64,000 bases of DNA from Sphingomonas sp. 1F27F7B (GCF_005503355.1 NZ_SCMK01000006.1:1-64000); one strand, 5' to 3'. Numbered from the stretch's first letter, positions 18,283 to 26,651 are shown. Numbers and translations are program-made. Notes: generated from the sequence alone by a model not told the origin.

Positions 18283-18843
18283 ATGGCTAGACTGTTACTC
18301 GGCGGCGCGCTCGGTGGGCTTGCCATGTGGCTGGTGGGCTTCGTCTTCTGGGGCACGCCCCTCAGCCTGCTCGCGCTTTCGCAGACCGATGCGGCGACGA
18401 CGGCTGCGGTGCAGGCGGCGCTCGCCCAGCATCTGGGGCCGCTCGGCAGCGGCGCCTATCCGATCCCCTGGGCCGGCACGCCGCAGGGCACCCAGCTCTA
18501 TGGCCAGGGGCCGACGGCGCTGGTGATGTTCAACACCGGCGGCTTTGCGATGCCGGACAGCGGCGCGCTGATCGGCGGGCTGGTGCTGGCGATCGTCTGC
18601 GCGCTGCTCGCCGGGTTCGCGCTGCGTGCGGTGGCGCATGGACATGATTTCGCGGGGCGGCTCAGGCTGGTGGCGATCGTGGCGGCGGCAGTCACTGCCT
18701 ATTCCGATCTCGGCCAGCCGATCTTCAACCATGCCCCCTGGGGCTATTTCTTCTATCTCTGGGTAAGCGATCTGGCGAGCTGGATCGCGGCGGGCGCGGT
18801 GCTCGCCTGGGCTTTGCCGCGAGCCGTATCGGTTGGAAAGTGA
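18283..18843 (+). CDS. Four-helix membrane protein of unknown function
   Basis: The 186-residue protein has hydrophobic helices at about 5-35, 95-118, 125-145 and 155-180. A polar Gln/Gly-rich extracytoplasmic loop (36-90) includes GAYPIPWAGTPQGTQLYGQGP. It begins 22 bases after gmk with GGGGAGA upstream, so it may be in the same operon. No family is recognised with confidence. Confidence 0.65.
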   Translation: MARLLLGGALGGLAMWLVGFVFWGTPLSLLALSQTDAATTAAVQAALAQHLGPLGSGAYPIPWAGTPQGTQLYGQGPTALVMFNTGGFAMPDSGALIGGLVLAIVCALLAGFALRAVAHGHDFAGRLRLVAIVAAAVTAYSDLGQPIFNHAPWGYFFYLWVSDLASWIAAGAVLAWALPRAVSVGK

Positions 18844-18941
18844 AAGATGCTCCCGCCTCGGCGGGAGTAACGTTTCGGACCCGGCCGCGACGGCCGGAAA
18901 GGGGAAGAACGCCGCCGCGATCAGGTGAAGGAACGGATCGG

Positions 18942-20258
18942 CTATTCTTCGATCGCGCCGAAGGCCTTCCATGCGGTGTTCGTCCCGTCGACCACGCACA
19001 CCCAGCCGATGTTCCCGCCTGCGATCGGCGAATCGTTCAACCAGATTGCGCCCTGATCATAGGTGCCTGAGCCTGGCGGGTTGGAGCCGGCACCGACAAT
19101 GCCCGATTTGCCGCTGCCGCCGGTTGTGAACCCCTCCTGCAGATGCGGTCGCTTGGGGCTAATGTTTCCGGTGAAGGCGCTGTTGGGGAAACGGATGACC
19201 GGATGGTCGTCGTTGAGAAAATCGGTGTAGTTGGCCGAGAGAACGCCATTCAATTTGACATAGGGTGATGCGGCAGTGGCGCGATACACGATGCCTTCGT
19301 CGCCGACCGCGATCATCTTTCCTGCATAGGGAGCATGGCCAAGCGCATTGGCGACATCGTCGCTGGCGGCAATCACGAGTTGCTGCGTCAAATAGGCGGC
19401 GCCAATCGGAAGTCCCGAGAGGCCGATGCCCCCTGAGGCACGACCGGGCTTGTAGAGGCCTTGGGAGCCGGCAATCGTGCACAACGCGCCGATGCTGAAA
19501 TGCGTTTCGGTTTCCGAGTAGCAACCCAGATACGTGGAGCGAATTGGCTTGTCGGGATTGGAGTAATAGCCCCCTTCGTCATTGCTATCCGCTTCGCAGC
19601 CGAGATAGCTATTCCCCAGCAGGCTGTCGTCACAGAAGCCCCAGGCGCCATTGCTCGGGGATCGACATCCCAGCAAGACGCAAGCGTTCGCATTGTTTCC
19701 GCGGAGGTGAAAGCCGTGGCGGCCGTTGCGCAAGGCCTCGCAATTGATGAAGGAGGATCCGTTCGCGTTGCCAACCGGCATGCCGGCCAGCGCTTCGGCA
19801 TCGCCGGTCTGCGCCGCCAGGATCGAAATTCCGTCTCCGCCAAATTGCTCCACACTCAGTTCGTAGCAATATATCGGTGCCGAAATCAGAAGCCCTGACA
19901 TGTTGGATAGTGTTGCAGCGCCAACGAGTGTCAGGCCCGACAAAATGCTCCGCCGGGCATCGCCGCCATGTTCCGGAACAGTCGTACTGTCGTGCAGGAA
20001 CCAGAATCCGACTCTCTCGTTCAGTCCATTTTGTACATATGACCCAGACGGAGAGAAGATTATCTTGCTCTGTTCCCGGGTTGTGCCGATAATACGGATC
20101 GGCTTCTCGAAAACGAGACTTTCGGAAATCAGAAAGCTACCTTGATCGAGCGATAGCGTAGCGCCACCGGGCAAAGTTGCGATGGCCCTTTTGAAGGCGG
20201 CGGTATCATCGTGATGTCCATCGCCAACCGCTCCGAAATCAGATCGAATATTTGCCAT
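18942..20258 (-). CDS. Parallel beta-helix protein, pectate-lyase/phage-tailspike-like
   Basis: The 438-residue protein starts with FGAVGDGHHDDTAAF (8-22), the entry motif of pectate-lyase-3/GH28-type right-handed beta-helices found in phage tailspikes and surface polysaccharide enzymes. Repeated GC-rich coil segments follow (GNNANACVLLGCRS, LLGNSYLGCEAD, RSTYLGCYSE). The C-terminus (GNIGWVCVVDGTNTAWKAFGAIEE) is a short domain also seen at the ends of such tail proteins. There is no signal peptide. The region is visibly richer in A+T than its surroundings, which suggests transfer. The start at 20258 has GGAG upstream and lies just inside a dyad with a LexA-like box. The substrate is unknown. 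Confidence 0.75.
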   Translation of the reverse strand: MANIRSDFGAVGDGHHDDTAAFKRAIATLPGGATLSLDQGSFLISESLVFEKPIRIIGTTREQSKIIFSPSGSYVQNGLNERVGFWFLHDSTTVPEHGGDARRSILSGLTLVGAATLSNMSGLLISAPIYCYELSVEQFGGDGISILAAQTGDAEALAGMPVGNANGSSFINCEALRNGRHGFHLRGNNANACVLLGCRSPSNGAWGFCDDSLLGNSYLGCEADSNDEGGYYSNPDKPIRSTYLGCYSETETHFSIGALCTIAGSQGLYKPGRASGGIGLSGLPIGAAYLTQQLVIAASDDVANALGHAPYAGKMIAVGDEGIVYRATAASPYVKLNGVLSANYTDFLNDDHPVIRFPNSAFTGNISPKRPHLQEGFTTGGSGKSGIVGAGSNPPGSGTYDQGAIWLNDSPIAGGNIGWVCVVDGTNTAWKAFGAIEE

Positions 20259-20259
20259 T

Positions 20260-20298
20260 GATGTTCTCCATGTTCGATTGGAACATATGAAGAACATC
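20260..20298 (-). promoter_or_regulatory. Composite dyad with LexA-like box before the beta-helix gene
   Basis: GATGTTCTCCATGTTC (20260-20275) is mirrored by GAACAT...AGAACATC (20281-20298) around GATTG. The right half reads, on the gene strand, GTTC-TTCATAT-GTTC, which is exactly the alphaproteobacterial LexA consensus GTTC-N7-GTTC. The dyad overlaps the ribosome binding region of the beta-helix gene, so binding or a transcript hairpin could block expression. SOS control is an inference. One or two such 8-base matches are expected by chance in a window this size. Confidence 0.45.
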
Positions 20299-20349
20299 AA
20301 ATCCTACATTGCAATCGCCGATCCGTTGAGGGGGCGGACTGGCCGACGC

Positions 20350-21027
20350 CTAGAGGTTCGCCAGAAACCTCACCCCCGCGTCGAAATCCGCCCGGCGGGC
20401 ATCGCGGGCCTGGACCGCGAGCATGTCCTCGCCCCATTGCTCGGCCTGCCACAATTCGTCGACATGCGCGGCCTGCCACAGCGTCTCGGCGCCCACCGCG
20501 CCTTCGAGCAGGGCAAGGCCGCCGACCAGCGAGCCGCTCACCGTCACCACCGGCGAAAGGCCGGCGATGTGGAAGGCGTCGAGCGCATCCACCACCTCGG
20601 CCAGCCGGGTCACCGTCGCTTCGGGCTGTGGCTTGTGGATCACGCCGGTCGCCGTCTCGAAATGCACGTCGTAGCGGCGGCGTGCCCAATCGAGCAGCGG
20701 ATCCCAGGCTTCGGCCTGGCGCGCGACCAGCGGCTCGGGGCCGTCGGCGCGGTAATAGAGCAGGTCGCTCTCGCCATAGGCGGCGAGGCCCTGGGCGAAG
20801 GGCGCGGGATCGGCCGAGATCTTGTCGATCGCGGCATTGGCGAGCCCGGTGAGCTTCATCGCGCGCGGATCGAGCGTTTCGCCCACCGCACGCCACTCCT
20901 CGGCGACCGCTTCGGCCAGCGCTGGCGTGGGGAGCTTCAGCGGCGCGCGGCCCGGGGTGCGCACCGGCTTGCCGTCGAGCGCCACCTGGCCGTTCTCGAC
21001 GGTCACGTCCTTCCAGAAACGCTTCAT
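20350..21027 (-). CDS. ATP12-family ATP synthase F1 assembly chaperone
   Basis: The 225-residue protein starts MKRFWKDVTVE and contains LDGKPVRTPGRAPLKLP, YRADGPEPLVARQAEAWDPLLDW and QAAHVDELWQAEQWGED, the conserved segments of the ATP12 family. In mitochondria and alphaproteobacteria this family helps assemble the F1 alpha subunit. It is the last gene of a six-gene operon running from crcB, and overlaps the gene before it by four bases. Confidence 0.9.
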   Translation of the reverse strand: MKRFWKDVTVENGQVALDGKPVRTPGRAPLKLPTPALAEAVAEEWRAVGETLDPRAMKLTGLANAAIDKISADPAPFAQGLAAYGESDLLYYRADGPEPLVARQAEAWDPLLDWARRRYDVHFETATGVIHKPQPEATVTRLAEVVDALDAFHIAGLSPVVTVSGSLVGGLALLEGAVGAETLWQAAHVDELWQAEQWGEDMLAVQARDARRADFDAGVRFLANL

Positions 21028-21257
21028 GCCTCGGGCGTCGCCTCCGCGGGGGTCTTCCAGCGCCGCGCCAGGCTGCGCGGCACCACCGCCATGAAATAGA
21101 GCGAGGAGAGCAGGACGGCACCGCCAAAGACTGTCATGCCATAATGCTGGGCCCGCCCGGCGATCAGCAGGCCGAGCACCGCGCCCGCGGTGCCGAGCAT
21201 GTTGACCGCGACGATGATGTAGTAGCGCTTGCGCGCCAGGCGATCGGCCTCGGTCAT
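21024..21257 (-). CDS. Small two-helix membrane protein
   Basis: The 77-residue product has two hydrophobic helices (about 12-32 and 40-58) and a charged C-terminus (RSLARRWKTPAEATPEA). ATG at 21257 is used. It overlaps the ATP12 gene (four bases) and the HAD gene (four bases), so it is coupled in the operon. Function is unknown. Confidence 0.75.
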   Translation of the reverse strand: MTEADRLARKRYYIIVAVNMLGTAGAVLGLLIAGRAQHYGMTVFGGAVLLSSLYFMAVVPRSLARRWKTPAEATPEA

Positions 21258-21913
21258 AGACTCTCCAGATGCGCGAAGAGCTGGCTCGCATGATCGGCGA
21301 CATGGTGCGCGCCGGCACCGAGCAGTTCCCCGGATGTGTGGTATCCCCATAGCACACCAACGGCGTGCGTGCCAGCGGCGCGCGCCATGGCCATGTCGAA
21401 GCTGGTGTCGCCGATCATCGCCGTGGTCTCCGGCGCGGCGCCGGCCTCGGCGATGGCGAGTTCGAGCATCGCGGGATGCGGCTTGGAGGGGTGGCGATCG
21501 GCGGTCTGCAGCGTGACGAAGCGCTGGCGGATGCCGTGATGCTCGAGGATCAGGCCCAGTCCGCGGTCAGACTTGCCGGTGGCGACGCCGAGCAGCCAGC
21601 CGGCATCGTCGAGCGCCGCGATCGCCTCCAATATGCCGTCATAGAGCGGTTCGGGATCGAGCGCGTTGGACGCGCGCATCGCGAAGAAGGCGCGCTTGTA
21701 CTCGGCCGCCATCGCTTCGTGCTGATCGGCCTGCGCCTCGGGCACCAGCCGGGCGATGGCGGGGACGAGGCTGAGGCCGACGATGCTGCGGATGGCGCCG
21801 CGATCGGGCGGGTCGAGCCGGTGCGCGGCGAAGGTGGCCTCCATCGCGCGGCAGATATTGGCCTGGGAATCGACCAGCGTGCCGTCGCAGTCGAACACGG
21901 CGAGGCGGTTCAT
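21254..21913 (-). CDS. HAD-superfamily phosphatase, phosphoglycolate phosphatase-like
   Basis: The 219-residue protein is a subfamily IA HAD hydrolase. Motif I is DCDGTLVDS with nucleophile Asp8 and acid Asp10. Motif II is GVATGKS, motif III the Lys in PSKPHP, and motif IV IGDTSFDMAMA. A helical cap lies at about 18-85. Phosphoglycolate or a similar small phosphate ester is the likely substrate. It overlaps both neighbours by four bases. Confidence 0.85.
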   Translation of the reverse strand: MNRLAVFDCDGTLVDSQANICRAMEATFAAHRLDPPDRGAIRSIVGLSLVPAIARLVPEAQADQHEAMAAEYKRAFFAMRASNALDPEPLYDGILEAIAALDDAGWLLGVATGKSDRGLGLILEHHGIRQRFVTLQTADRHPSKPHPAMLELAIAEAGAAPETTAMIGDTSFDMAMARAAGTHAVGVLWGYHTSGELLGAGAHHVADHASQLFAHLESL

Positions 21914-22512
21914 TTCGCCCCCCGCATCAGCGCGGCGATCCCGTCGCGGCCCTGCGCCGCCAGCGCGTCGGCAGCGGCCAGGCGGGCGGCGTCGGGCTTG
22001 TTCTGGCCAAGCTTGCGGGTGCCGCGCCAGGCCCGGATCTCCATCCGATAGCCGATGATCGCAGTGAGCAGCCTGGCGGTCCTGGCGGGGTCGACCTTGG
22101 CCAGCGTCCATTCGGGCTTGGGCGCGAGGCGGCGCTCCTGCTCACGGCTGATCGCGTCGAGGATCGCGACCAGCCCGTCCTCGTCGGTGCGGGTCACCTG
22201 GCCTTCGAGCTCGACTGCGACATAGTTCCAGGTCGGCACTTCATCCGGGCCGGCGCCGTACCAGTCCGGGCTCACATAGGCATCCAGCCCCTGCAGGTTG
22301 AACAGGGCAGTGGCGCCGTCCAGATGGCGGGCGAGGCCGTTGCCGCGCGCAAGGTGGAAGCCGAGCGTGTCGTCGTCGAGCCAGACCACGGGGACATGCG
22401 CCACGCGCGGCCCGTCGGGCGTCGCGGCGAAGAGCGCGCCGAAGCCGATGTCGCGAACCAGGTCGCGGATCGCCGGGCGATCCTCCCAGCGAAAGGCCGG
22501 GTGCGGATGCAT
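21910..22512 (-). CDS. PaiB-family FMN-binding protein
   Basis: The 200-residue protein resembles PaiB, an FMN-binding split-barrel protein named as a negative regulator in Bacillus. Conserved segments are GFGALFAAT, AHVPVVW, HLARGNGLARHLDG, YVSPDWY, VPTWNYVAVELEG and IIGYRMEI. DNA binding has not been shown for most members, so the regulator label is only by family. Its start codon shares one base with the stop codon of the pseudouridine synthase gene. Confidence 0.88.
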   Translation of the reverse strand: MHPHPAFRWEDRPAIRDLVRDIGFGALFAATPDGPRVAHVPVVWLDDDTLGFHLARGNGLARHLDGATALFNLQGLDAYVSPDWYGAGPDEVPTWNYVAVELEGQVTRTDEDGLVAILDAISREQERRLAPKPEWTLAKVDPARTARLLTAIIGYRMEIRAWRGTRKLGQNKPDAARLAAADALAAQGRDGIAALMRGAK

Positions 22513-23768
22513 CAGCGGCTCCGCGGCGCGCGGGGCTTGTCGCCGCCCGTGCGCGGGCCGGGCCGGGCGCCGCGCGGCGAAGGCTTGCGCGCCGCCGGCT
22601 TGCCGCCCGGCTTGGCGGCGGGCGGCTTGCGCGTGCTCGGCTTGCCGCCGCCGCGGGGCGCGGGCTTGTCGCCGCCGTTCTCGCCGCGCCGGCCGCGCTC
22701 GCCCCGCCGCTCCTTGCGGACCGTCTTGGCATGGGCGCGGGCATTGGCCTTTTGCTGCTCCTTGGTGAGGGGCGCGGGGCCGTCGTCAAGCTGCAGCGCG
22801 TCGCCCTCCGCTTCCTCGAAGCCCAGCGTGGCGAGCGATTCGGCGAAATGATGCGGCAGCGCCGCGCGCACGTCGATCTTGTCGCCATCGGGATGGTCGA
22901 CGCGGATGCGGCGCGCATGGAGGTGCATCTTGCGGCTGATGCCGCCGGTCAGGAACGCCTCGGGCCCGCCATATTTGCCGTCGCCGACGATCGGGAAGCC
23001 GATCGCCGCCATGTGGACGCGCAGCTGATGGGTGCGCCCGGTGAAGGGCTGGAGCTCGACCCAGGCGGCGCGGTTGCCGGCGCGGCCGATCAAGCGGTAG
23101 CGCGAGCGGCTGGCCTGGCCTTCCTTCTCGTCGACCTGCATCTTCTCGCCGCCGGTGCCCGGCTGCTTGCCGATCGGCAGATCGATGATGCCGTCCTCGA
23201 TGCTGGGCACGCCGACGACCAGCGCCCAATAGACCTTGCGCGCGGTGCGGCTGGAAAAGTTCTTCGAGAAGGCCGCGGCGGCGCGGGCGGTGCGGGCGAC
23301 GAGCAGTGCGCCCGACGTGTCCTTGTCCAGCCGGTGGACGAGCTTGGGCCGGCCCTCCGCCTCGAACTGGAGCGCGTCGAGCAGGCCGTCGACATGCTCG
23401 GTGGTCTTGGTGCCGCCCTGGGTGGCGAGGCCCGGCGGCTTGTTGAGCACCAGCGCCGCGTCGTCGCGGTGGATCACCAGGCTGCGGGCGAAGTCGATCT
23501 GCTCGTCGCTGAGCTTGATGCGCTCGCGCTTCGGCCGGGCGGGCTTTTCGACCTTGGCCGGCTCGGCCGGAGGCACGCGGATCACCTGGCCCTCGCTGAC
23601 ATGGTCGCCCGGCTTGGCGCGCGCGCCGTCGACGCGCAGCTGGCCGGTGCGCGCCCAGCGCGAGACGGTGTTGAAGCTGGTGTCCGGCATGTGCCGCTTG
23701 AACCAGCGATCGAGCCGGATGCCGTCGTCATCGGCCTTGACCAGGAATTGGCGGACGGCATCGCTCAT
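22512..23768 (-). CDS. RluA-family pseudouridine synthase with long basic tail
   Basis: The enzyme isomerises specific uridines in large-subunit rRNA, as RluC/RluD do. The 418-residue protein has an N-terminal S4 RNA-binding domain (about 15-70). The catalytic domain contains HRLDKDTSG (145-153, Asp148 catalytic) and TGRTHQLRVHM. After about residue 340 comes a tail of roughly 75 residues made almost entirely of Lys, Arg, Pro, Gly and Ala, probably disordered and RNA-binding. Target position is inferred as RluC-like. It overlaps crcB by four bases. Confidence 0.9.
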   Translation of the reverse strand: MSDAVRQFLVKADDDGIRLDRWFKRHMPDTSFNTVSRWARTGQLRVDGARAKPGDHVSEGQVIRVPPAEPAKVEKPARPKRERIKLSDEQIDFARSLVIHRDDAALVLNKPPGLATQGGTKTTEHVDGLLDALQFEAEGRPKLVHRLDKDTSGALLVARTARAAAAFSKNFSSRTARKVYWALVVGVPSIEDGIIDLPIGKQPGTGGEKMQVDEKEGQASRSRYRLIGRAGNRAAWVELQPFTGRTHQLRVHMAAIGFPIVGDGKYGGPEAFLTGGISRKMHLHARRIRVDHPDGDKIDVRAALPHHFAESLATLGFEEAEGDALQLDDGPAPLTKEQQKANARAHAKTVRKERRGERGRRGENGGDKPAPRGGGKPSTRKPPAAKPGGKPAARKPSPRGARPGPRTGGDKPRAPRSR

Positions 23769-24142
23769 GGCAGGACCCTCAAAACTACGAGCCCGGCGAA
23801 CAGGGCGAACATCGAACCGATCACCGAGACCAGCGCATAGGCGAAGCCCATTCCCCAGTCGCCGCGCTGGACCATGTTCATCAGGTCGAGCGTGAAGGCC
23901 GAGAAAGTGGTGAAGCCGCCCAGCACGCCGACGCCGATCAGCAGGCGCCATTGCTCGCCGCCATGGCCGATCCGCGCCAGCGTGCCGACGAACGTGCCCA
24001 TCAGGAACCCGCCGATCAGGTTCACGGCGAGCGTGCCCCAGGGATAGTTGGGCCCGAGCCAGCCGAGCGTGAGCTTGCCGGTGAGATAGCGCGCACCGGA
24101 ACCGAAGGCGCCGCCGAGCATGACGAGGAGAAGGGCAGGCAT
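23765..24142 (-). CDS. crcB: Fluoride exporter CrcB/Fluc
   Basis: CrcB forms a dual-topology dimeric fluoride channel that removes fluoride from the cytoplasm. The 125-residue protein has four helices, the pore motif NLIGGFLMG and GGFTTFSAFTLD with the conserved Phe and Thr residues. It is the first gene of the operon crcB-RluA-paiB-HAD-small protein-ATP12. The 76 bases upstream were checked for a fluoride riboswitch and none is evident. Confidence 0.95.
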   Translation of the reverse strand: MPALLLVMLGGAFGSGARYLTGKLTLGWLGPNYPWGTLAVNLIGGFLMGTFVGTLARIGHGGEQWRLLIGVGVLGGFTTFSAFTLDLMNMVQRGDWGMGFAYALVSVIGSMFALFAGLVVLRVLP

Positions 24143-24218
24143 CCCGAGCGGTTAGCGCGGAATGGCGATCAGGGGAACCTTGGTAATTCCTCCCCCCGCG
24201 GGCGACGGGTTCCGGGGA

Positions 24219-24953
24219 TCAGATCCCGTTGTTCGCCACCATGTCGATATCGGTGCCGCCGTCCGGCCGCCTGGTCAGGAACAGCACATAGGCGCCGCCG
24301 TCCTTGTCGCGCGTGCCGCCCAGGATATGCTCCTGGCCGTCGACCTGATGCTCGCTGGTGTAGCCGCCGCGGATCGCCTTGGTGTAATACCAGTCGAGCA
24401 TCGCCTGCATCGGCTGGGGCGAGGAGAAGCTCACCACGCGCAGCTGGCATTTGCCGGCGGTGCTGCCCGCCGCCTCGGTCACGCGCGCCTGCGGATAGAG
24501 CGGCAGGTCGCGGGGCAGGCGCTGGGCCCAGGCCGCGGCATATTGCAGCGAGGCGGCGCACTGGCTGGACTTCGGATCCTTCTGGCGCGCGGCGAGGCCG
24601 CCCAGAGTGACGGCATCGCGCGCCGCGGCGCACTGGGTGCATTCCTTGGTCGCCTGGGTCGGAGCGGGCGTCTTGAGCAGCGGGCCATGGTCGATCTTGC
24701 TGCCGTTCGCCGCGACATTGTCGTTCGGCACGGCGCCCGAATAGGGCTGGCCGGGAGGACGGATCGCATCGCCATTGGCCTGGCGGCCGAGCTGGGGATC
24801 GACCATGATCTGATCCTGCAGCGCGCTGGCCAGTGCCGGATCGGCGGCGTTGCCGCTCTCGGTCTCGGAGACGTCGCCCAGGTTCCCGCGGCTGCCGCAC
24901 CCCGCCAGCGCGAGGGGCAGGGCAAGCATCAGGAAATATTGTCGGCGGACCAT
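24219..24953 (-). CDS. Predicted lipoprotein of unknown function
   Basis: The 244-residue protein has a lipoprotein signal ending LALAGC with Cys19 lipidated. A polar linker is followed by a domain with a CTQC pair (about 104-107) and two further cysteines that could form disulfides. The C-terminal half (YPQARVTEAAGS..., MQAMLDWYYTKAIRGGYTSEHQ, GGTDIDMVANN) looks like a compact alpha/beta domain seen in other sphingomonad lipoproteins. No function can be assigned. It is divergent from the SOUL gene. Confidence 0.7.
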   Translation of the reverse strand: MVRRQYFLMLALPLALAGCGSRGNLGDVSETESGNAADPALASALQDQIMVDPQLGRQANGDAIRPPGQPYSGAVPNDNVAANGSKIDHGPLLKTPAPTQATKECTQCAAARDAVTLGGLAARQKDPKSSQCAASLQYAAAWAQRLPRDLPLYPQARVTEAAGSTAGKCQLRVVSFSSPQPMQAMLDWYYTKAIRGGYTSEHQVDGQEHILGGTRDKDGGAYVLFLTRRPDGGTDIDMVANNGI

Positions 24954-25001
24954 CTCGAACGCTCCTTTGGGCCGTTTTCATGCCCGAGGAAGGTTAAGGA
25001 A

Positions 25002-25015
25002 GCCTTGGCCAAGGC
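25002..25015. promoter_or_regulatory. 14-bp perfect palindrome in a divergent intergenic region
   Basis: GCCTTGGCCAAGGC lies between the lipoprotein gene (starts 24953, minus) and the SOUL gene (starts 25102, plus). It could be an operator for either gene. No adjacent regulator supports this. Confidence 0.25.
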
Positions 25016-25101
25016 GGATTCCGGCCGGTCTGCGGGGCGACGGCAAGCGGAACTCCGGCCGCCCATATGCGTATCTGCACGAGCGATCAGATGGGGTTTT
25101 C

Positions 25102-25695
25102 ATGCCGCTCAATGCGAAGATGGTCGGCGCCGGCGTCGCCGCCGCGGTTGCCGCCGGTGTCGGGTACGCACTGCTCTTCAGACCGGAGGACGAAGCCGCC
25201 TTCAGCATCGTCGCGCGCAACGGCGCGTTCAGCGTGCGCGACTATCCCCGGCTGCTGGTCGCCGAAGCGGTGGTGCCGGGGACTCGGCAGGCGGCGCTCT
25301 CCGTCGGCTTCACCCGGCTCGCCGACTATGTGTTCGGCAGAGGGCGCGCGGGCGGACGGTTGCCGATGACGGTGCCGGTGCTGTCCGACGGCGACGAGGA
25401 TGGGCGCGGCTGGCGCACGCGCTTCGTGATGCCGGCCGATGCAAGCATCGAGACCTTGCCCGATCCTTCCGCCGGCGTGCGGCTGCGTGCGCTCCCCGCC
25501 CGGCGCATCGCCGCACTGCGCTTCACCGGCGTGGACAGCGACGGCCAGCTCGATGCGCACGAGGCGGAGCTGCGCGCCTGGATCGGCGACAACGGCTTCC
25601 GTCCGGCCGGGCCGGTCGAGCATGCCTTCTACAACTCGCCCTTCACGCCCGCCCGTCTGCGGCGCATCGAGGTGATGATTCCGCTCGCGGCGTGA
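25102..25695 (+). CDS. SOUL-family haem-binding protein, membrane anchored
   Basis: The 197-residue protein has an N-terminal hydrophobic anchor (about 5-25) and then a SOUL/HBP domain. Typical segments are FSVRDYPRLLVAEAVVPG near the start, GGRLPMTVPVL, TRFVMPADASIETLP, ARRIAALRFTG and VEHAFYNSPFTP. These proteins bind haem or act as small-molecule binders; the haem ligand is not conserved across the family. ATG at 25102 gives the expected start. It stands upstream of a small membrane protein gene. Confidence 0.85.
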   Translation: MPLNAKMVGAGVAAAVAAGVGYALLFRPEDEAAFSIVARNGAFSVRDYPRLLVAEAVVPGTRQAALSVGFTRLADYVFGRGRAGGRLPMTVPVLSDGDEDGRGWRTRFVMPADASIETLPDPSAGVRLRALPARRIAALRFTGVDSDGQLDAHEAELRAWIGDNGFRPAGPVEHAFYNSPFTPARLRRIEVMIPLAA

Positions 25696-25740
25696 CTGTT
25701 GTATATTGCTAATACACCTTCGGTGGGATATAGCGGCGCC

Positions 25741-25962
25741 ATGCTGAACCTGCTCTCGATCCTCGTCGGCATCATTGCCCTGCCGCTCATGCTGATCGCG
25801 CTGATCCCGCTGCTCGGCTGGCTCAACTACATGGTGATCCCGGTCGCGGTGATCGGCATCGCGCTGGGTGCGCTGTCCGATTCCAATGCCGGGCGCAACC
25901 TCAACATCGTCGTCGCGATCGTCGGCATCGTCCGCCTCTGGCTGGGCGGCTTCATCTTCTGA
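25741..25962 (+). CDS. Small membrane protein of unknown function
   Basis: The 73-residue product is almost wholly hydrophobic, with two to three helices and a short polar turn (SDSNAGRN). ATG at 25741 is used; TTG at 25699 would add 14 residues. A terminator-like hairpin follows. It begins 45 bases after the SOUL gene. Confidence 0.65.
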   Translation: MLNLLSILVGIIALPLMLIALIPLLGWLNYMVIPVAVIGIALGALSDSNAGRNLNIVVAIVGIVRLWLGGFIF

Positions 25963-25981
25963 TCCGCGCCGTTCGCGGATG

Positions 25982-26017
25982 AGAAAGGGGCCCGGCGTTT
26001 CCGTCGGACCCCTCTCT
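25982..26017. terminator. Terminator hairpin between convergent genes
   Basis: AGGGGCCCGGCG pairs with CGTCGGACCCCT around TTTC, with two G-U type pairs and flanking A and T rich bases. It separates the plus-strand small membrane protein from the minus-strand glycine-zipper gene. Confidence 0.6.
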
Positions 26018-26034
26018 GCCTGCGTGGCAAGCCC

Positions 26035-26556
26035 TTAGCGGCAGCGAACCTCGCCGCGATCGACCGACGAGCCCAGCGCCGCGCCCGCGGCCGCGCCAAG
26101 CAGCGTGCCCAGCGTGGCGTTGCGGCCGTCCGACAGCGCGTTGCCGAGCAGGCCGCCGGCGACGCCGCCGACGATCAGGCCGGTCGTGCCGTCCGAACGG
26201 CGGCAATAATAGCGGCCGTCATTGCCGCGATAGATGCGGTCGTTCCGGGTCAGGCGGCGCTCGCGATAATAGCGGCCGTCGCGATAATAGTCCGACGGGT
26301 TGTAATAGCGCTCGCCCGGGGGCAGGCGGTTATAGTCATAGTTGCGATAGCGGCGCCAATCGCTGCGCCACTGGCGGTCGTCGCGACGGTCCCGGCGATC
26401 GTAGCGGTCGCGATTGCGATCGCGGTCGCGCCAGTCCTGCGGGGCGCCTGCGGTCCCGGCCGCGATCGCGAGCGGCGCATTGGCGATGGGGGCTGCGGTG
26501 GCGGGCGCGGCGGCAACGCCGGCGCCGGCGATCGCAACGGCAAGAAGGATACGCAT
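26035..26556 (-). CDS. Glycine-zipper 2TM-domain exported protein with Arg/Asp/Tyr-rich region
   Basis: The 173-residue protein has a signal peptide (to about 22). A strongly charged repeat region follows (about 42-100, rich in DRDRN, RYDRRD, YYRDGRYY), then a C-terminal glycine-zipper hairpin (GLIVGGVAGGLLGNAL and LGTLLGAAAGAALGS, about 126-162). Such proteins sit in or under the outer membrane. The charged segment resembles RcnB-like proteins. Function is unknown. GGAG precedes the start. Confidence 0.75.
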   Translation of the reverse strand: MRILLAVAIAGAGVAAAPATAAPIANAPLAIAAGTAGAPQDWRDRDRNRDRYDRRDRRDDRQWRSDWRRYRNYDYNRLPPGERYYNPSDYYRDGRYYRERRLTRNDRIYRGNDGRYYCRRSDGTTGLIVGGVAGGLLGNALSDGRNATLGTLLGAAAGAALGSSVDRGEVRCR

Positions 26557-26611
26557 GGGAGTTCTCCTTATGGTTCCTGCCGTCCAACGTACCGTAGGGA
26601 GGCGAGTTGCG

Positions 26612-26636
26612 TGAACGGGAAACTACCCCCCGTTCA
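26612..26636 (-). terminator. Hairpin after manA
   Basis: TGAACGGG (26612-26619) and CCCGTTCA (26629-26636) are perfect inverted repeats around nine bases. They lie directly downstream of the minus-strand manA gene (ends 26652). The U-tract is poor, so this is a weak terminator or a transcript-end hairpin. Confidence 0.4.
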
Positions 26637-26651
26637 TCGCATGGCCATGCT

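Noticed and set aside
18942..20258. Full prophage around the beta-helix gene
   Set aside because: Flanking genes (gmk, ATP12 operon) are ordinary chromosomal genes and no integrase, capsid or lysis gene is present.
24143..24218. Fluoride riboswitch before crcB
   Set aside because: The short leader has no recognisable conserved fluoride-motif core or pseudoknot pattern, and most of it is taken by the end of the upstream gene region.
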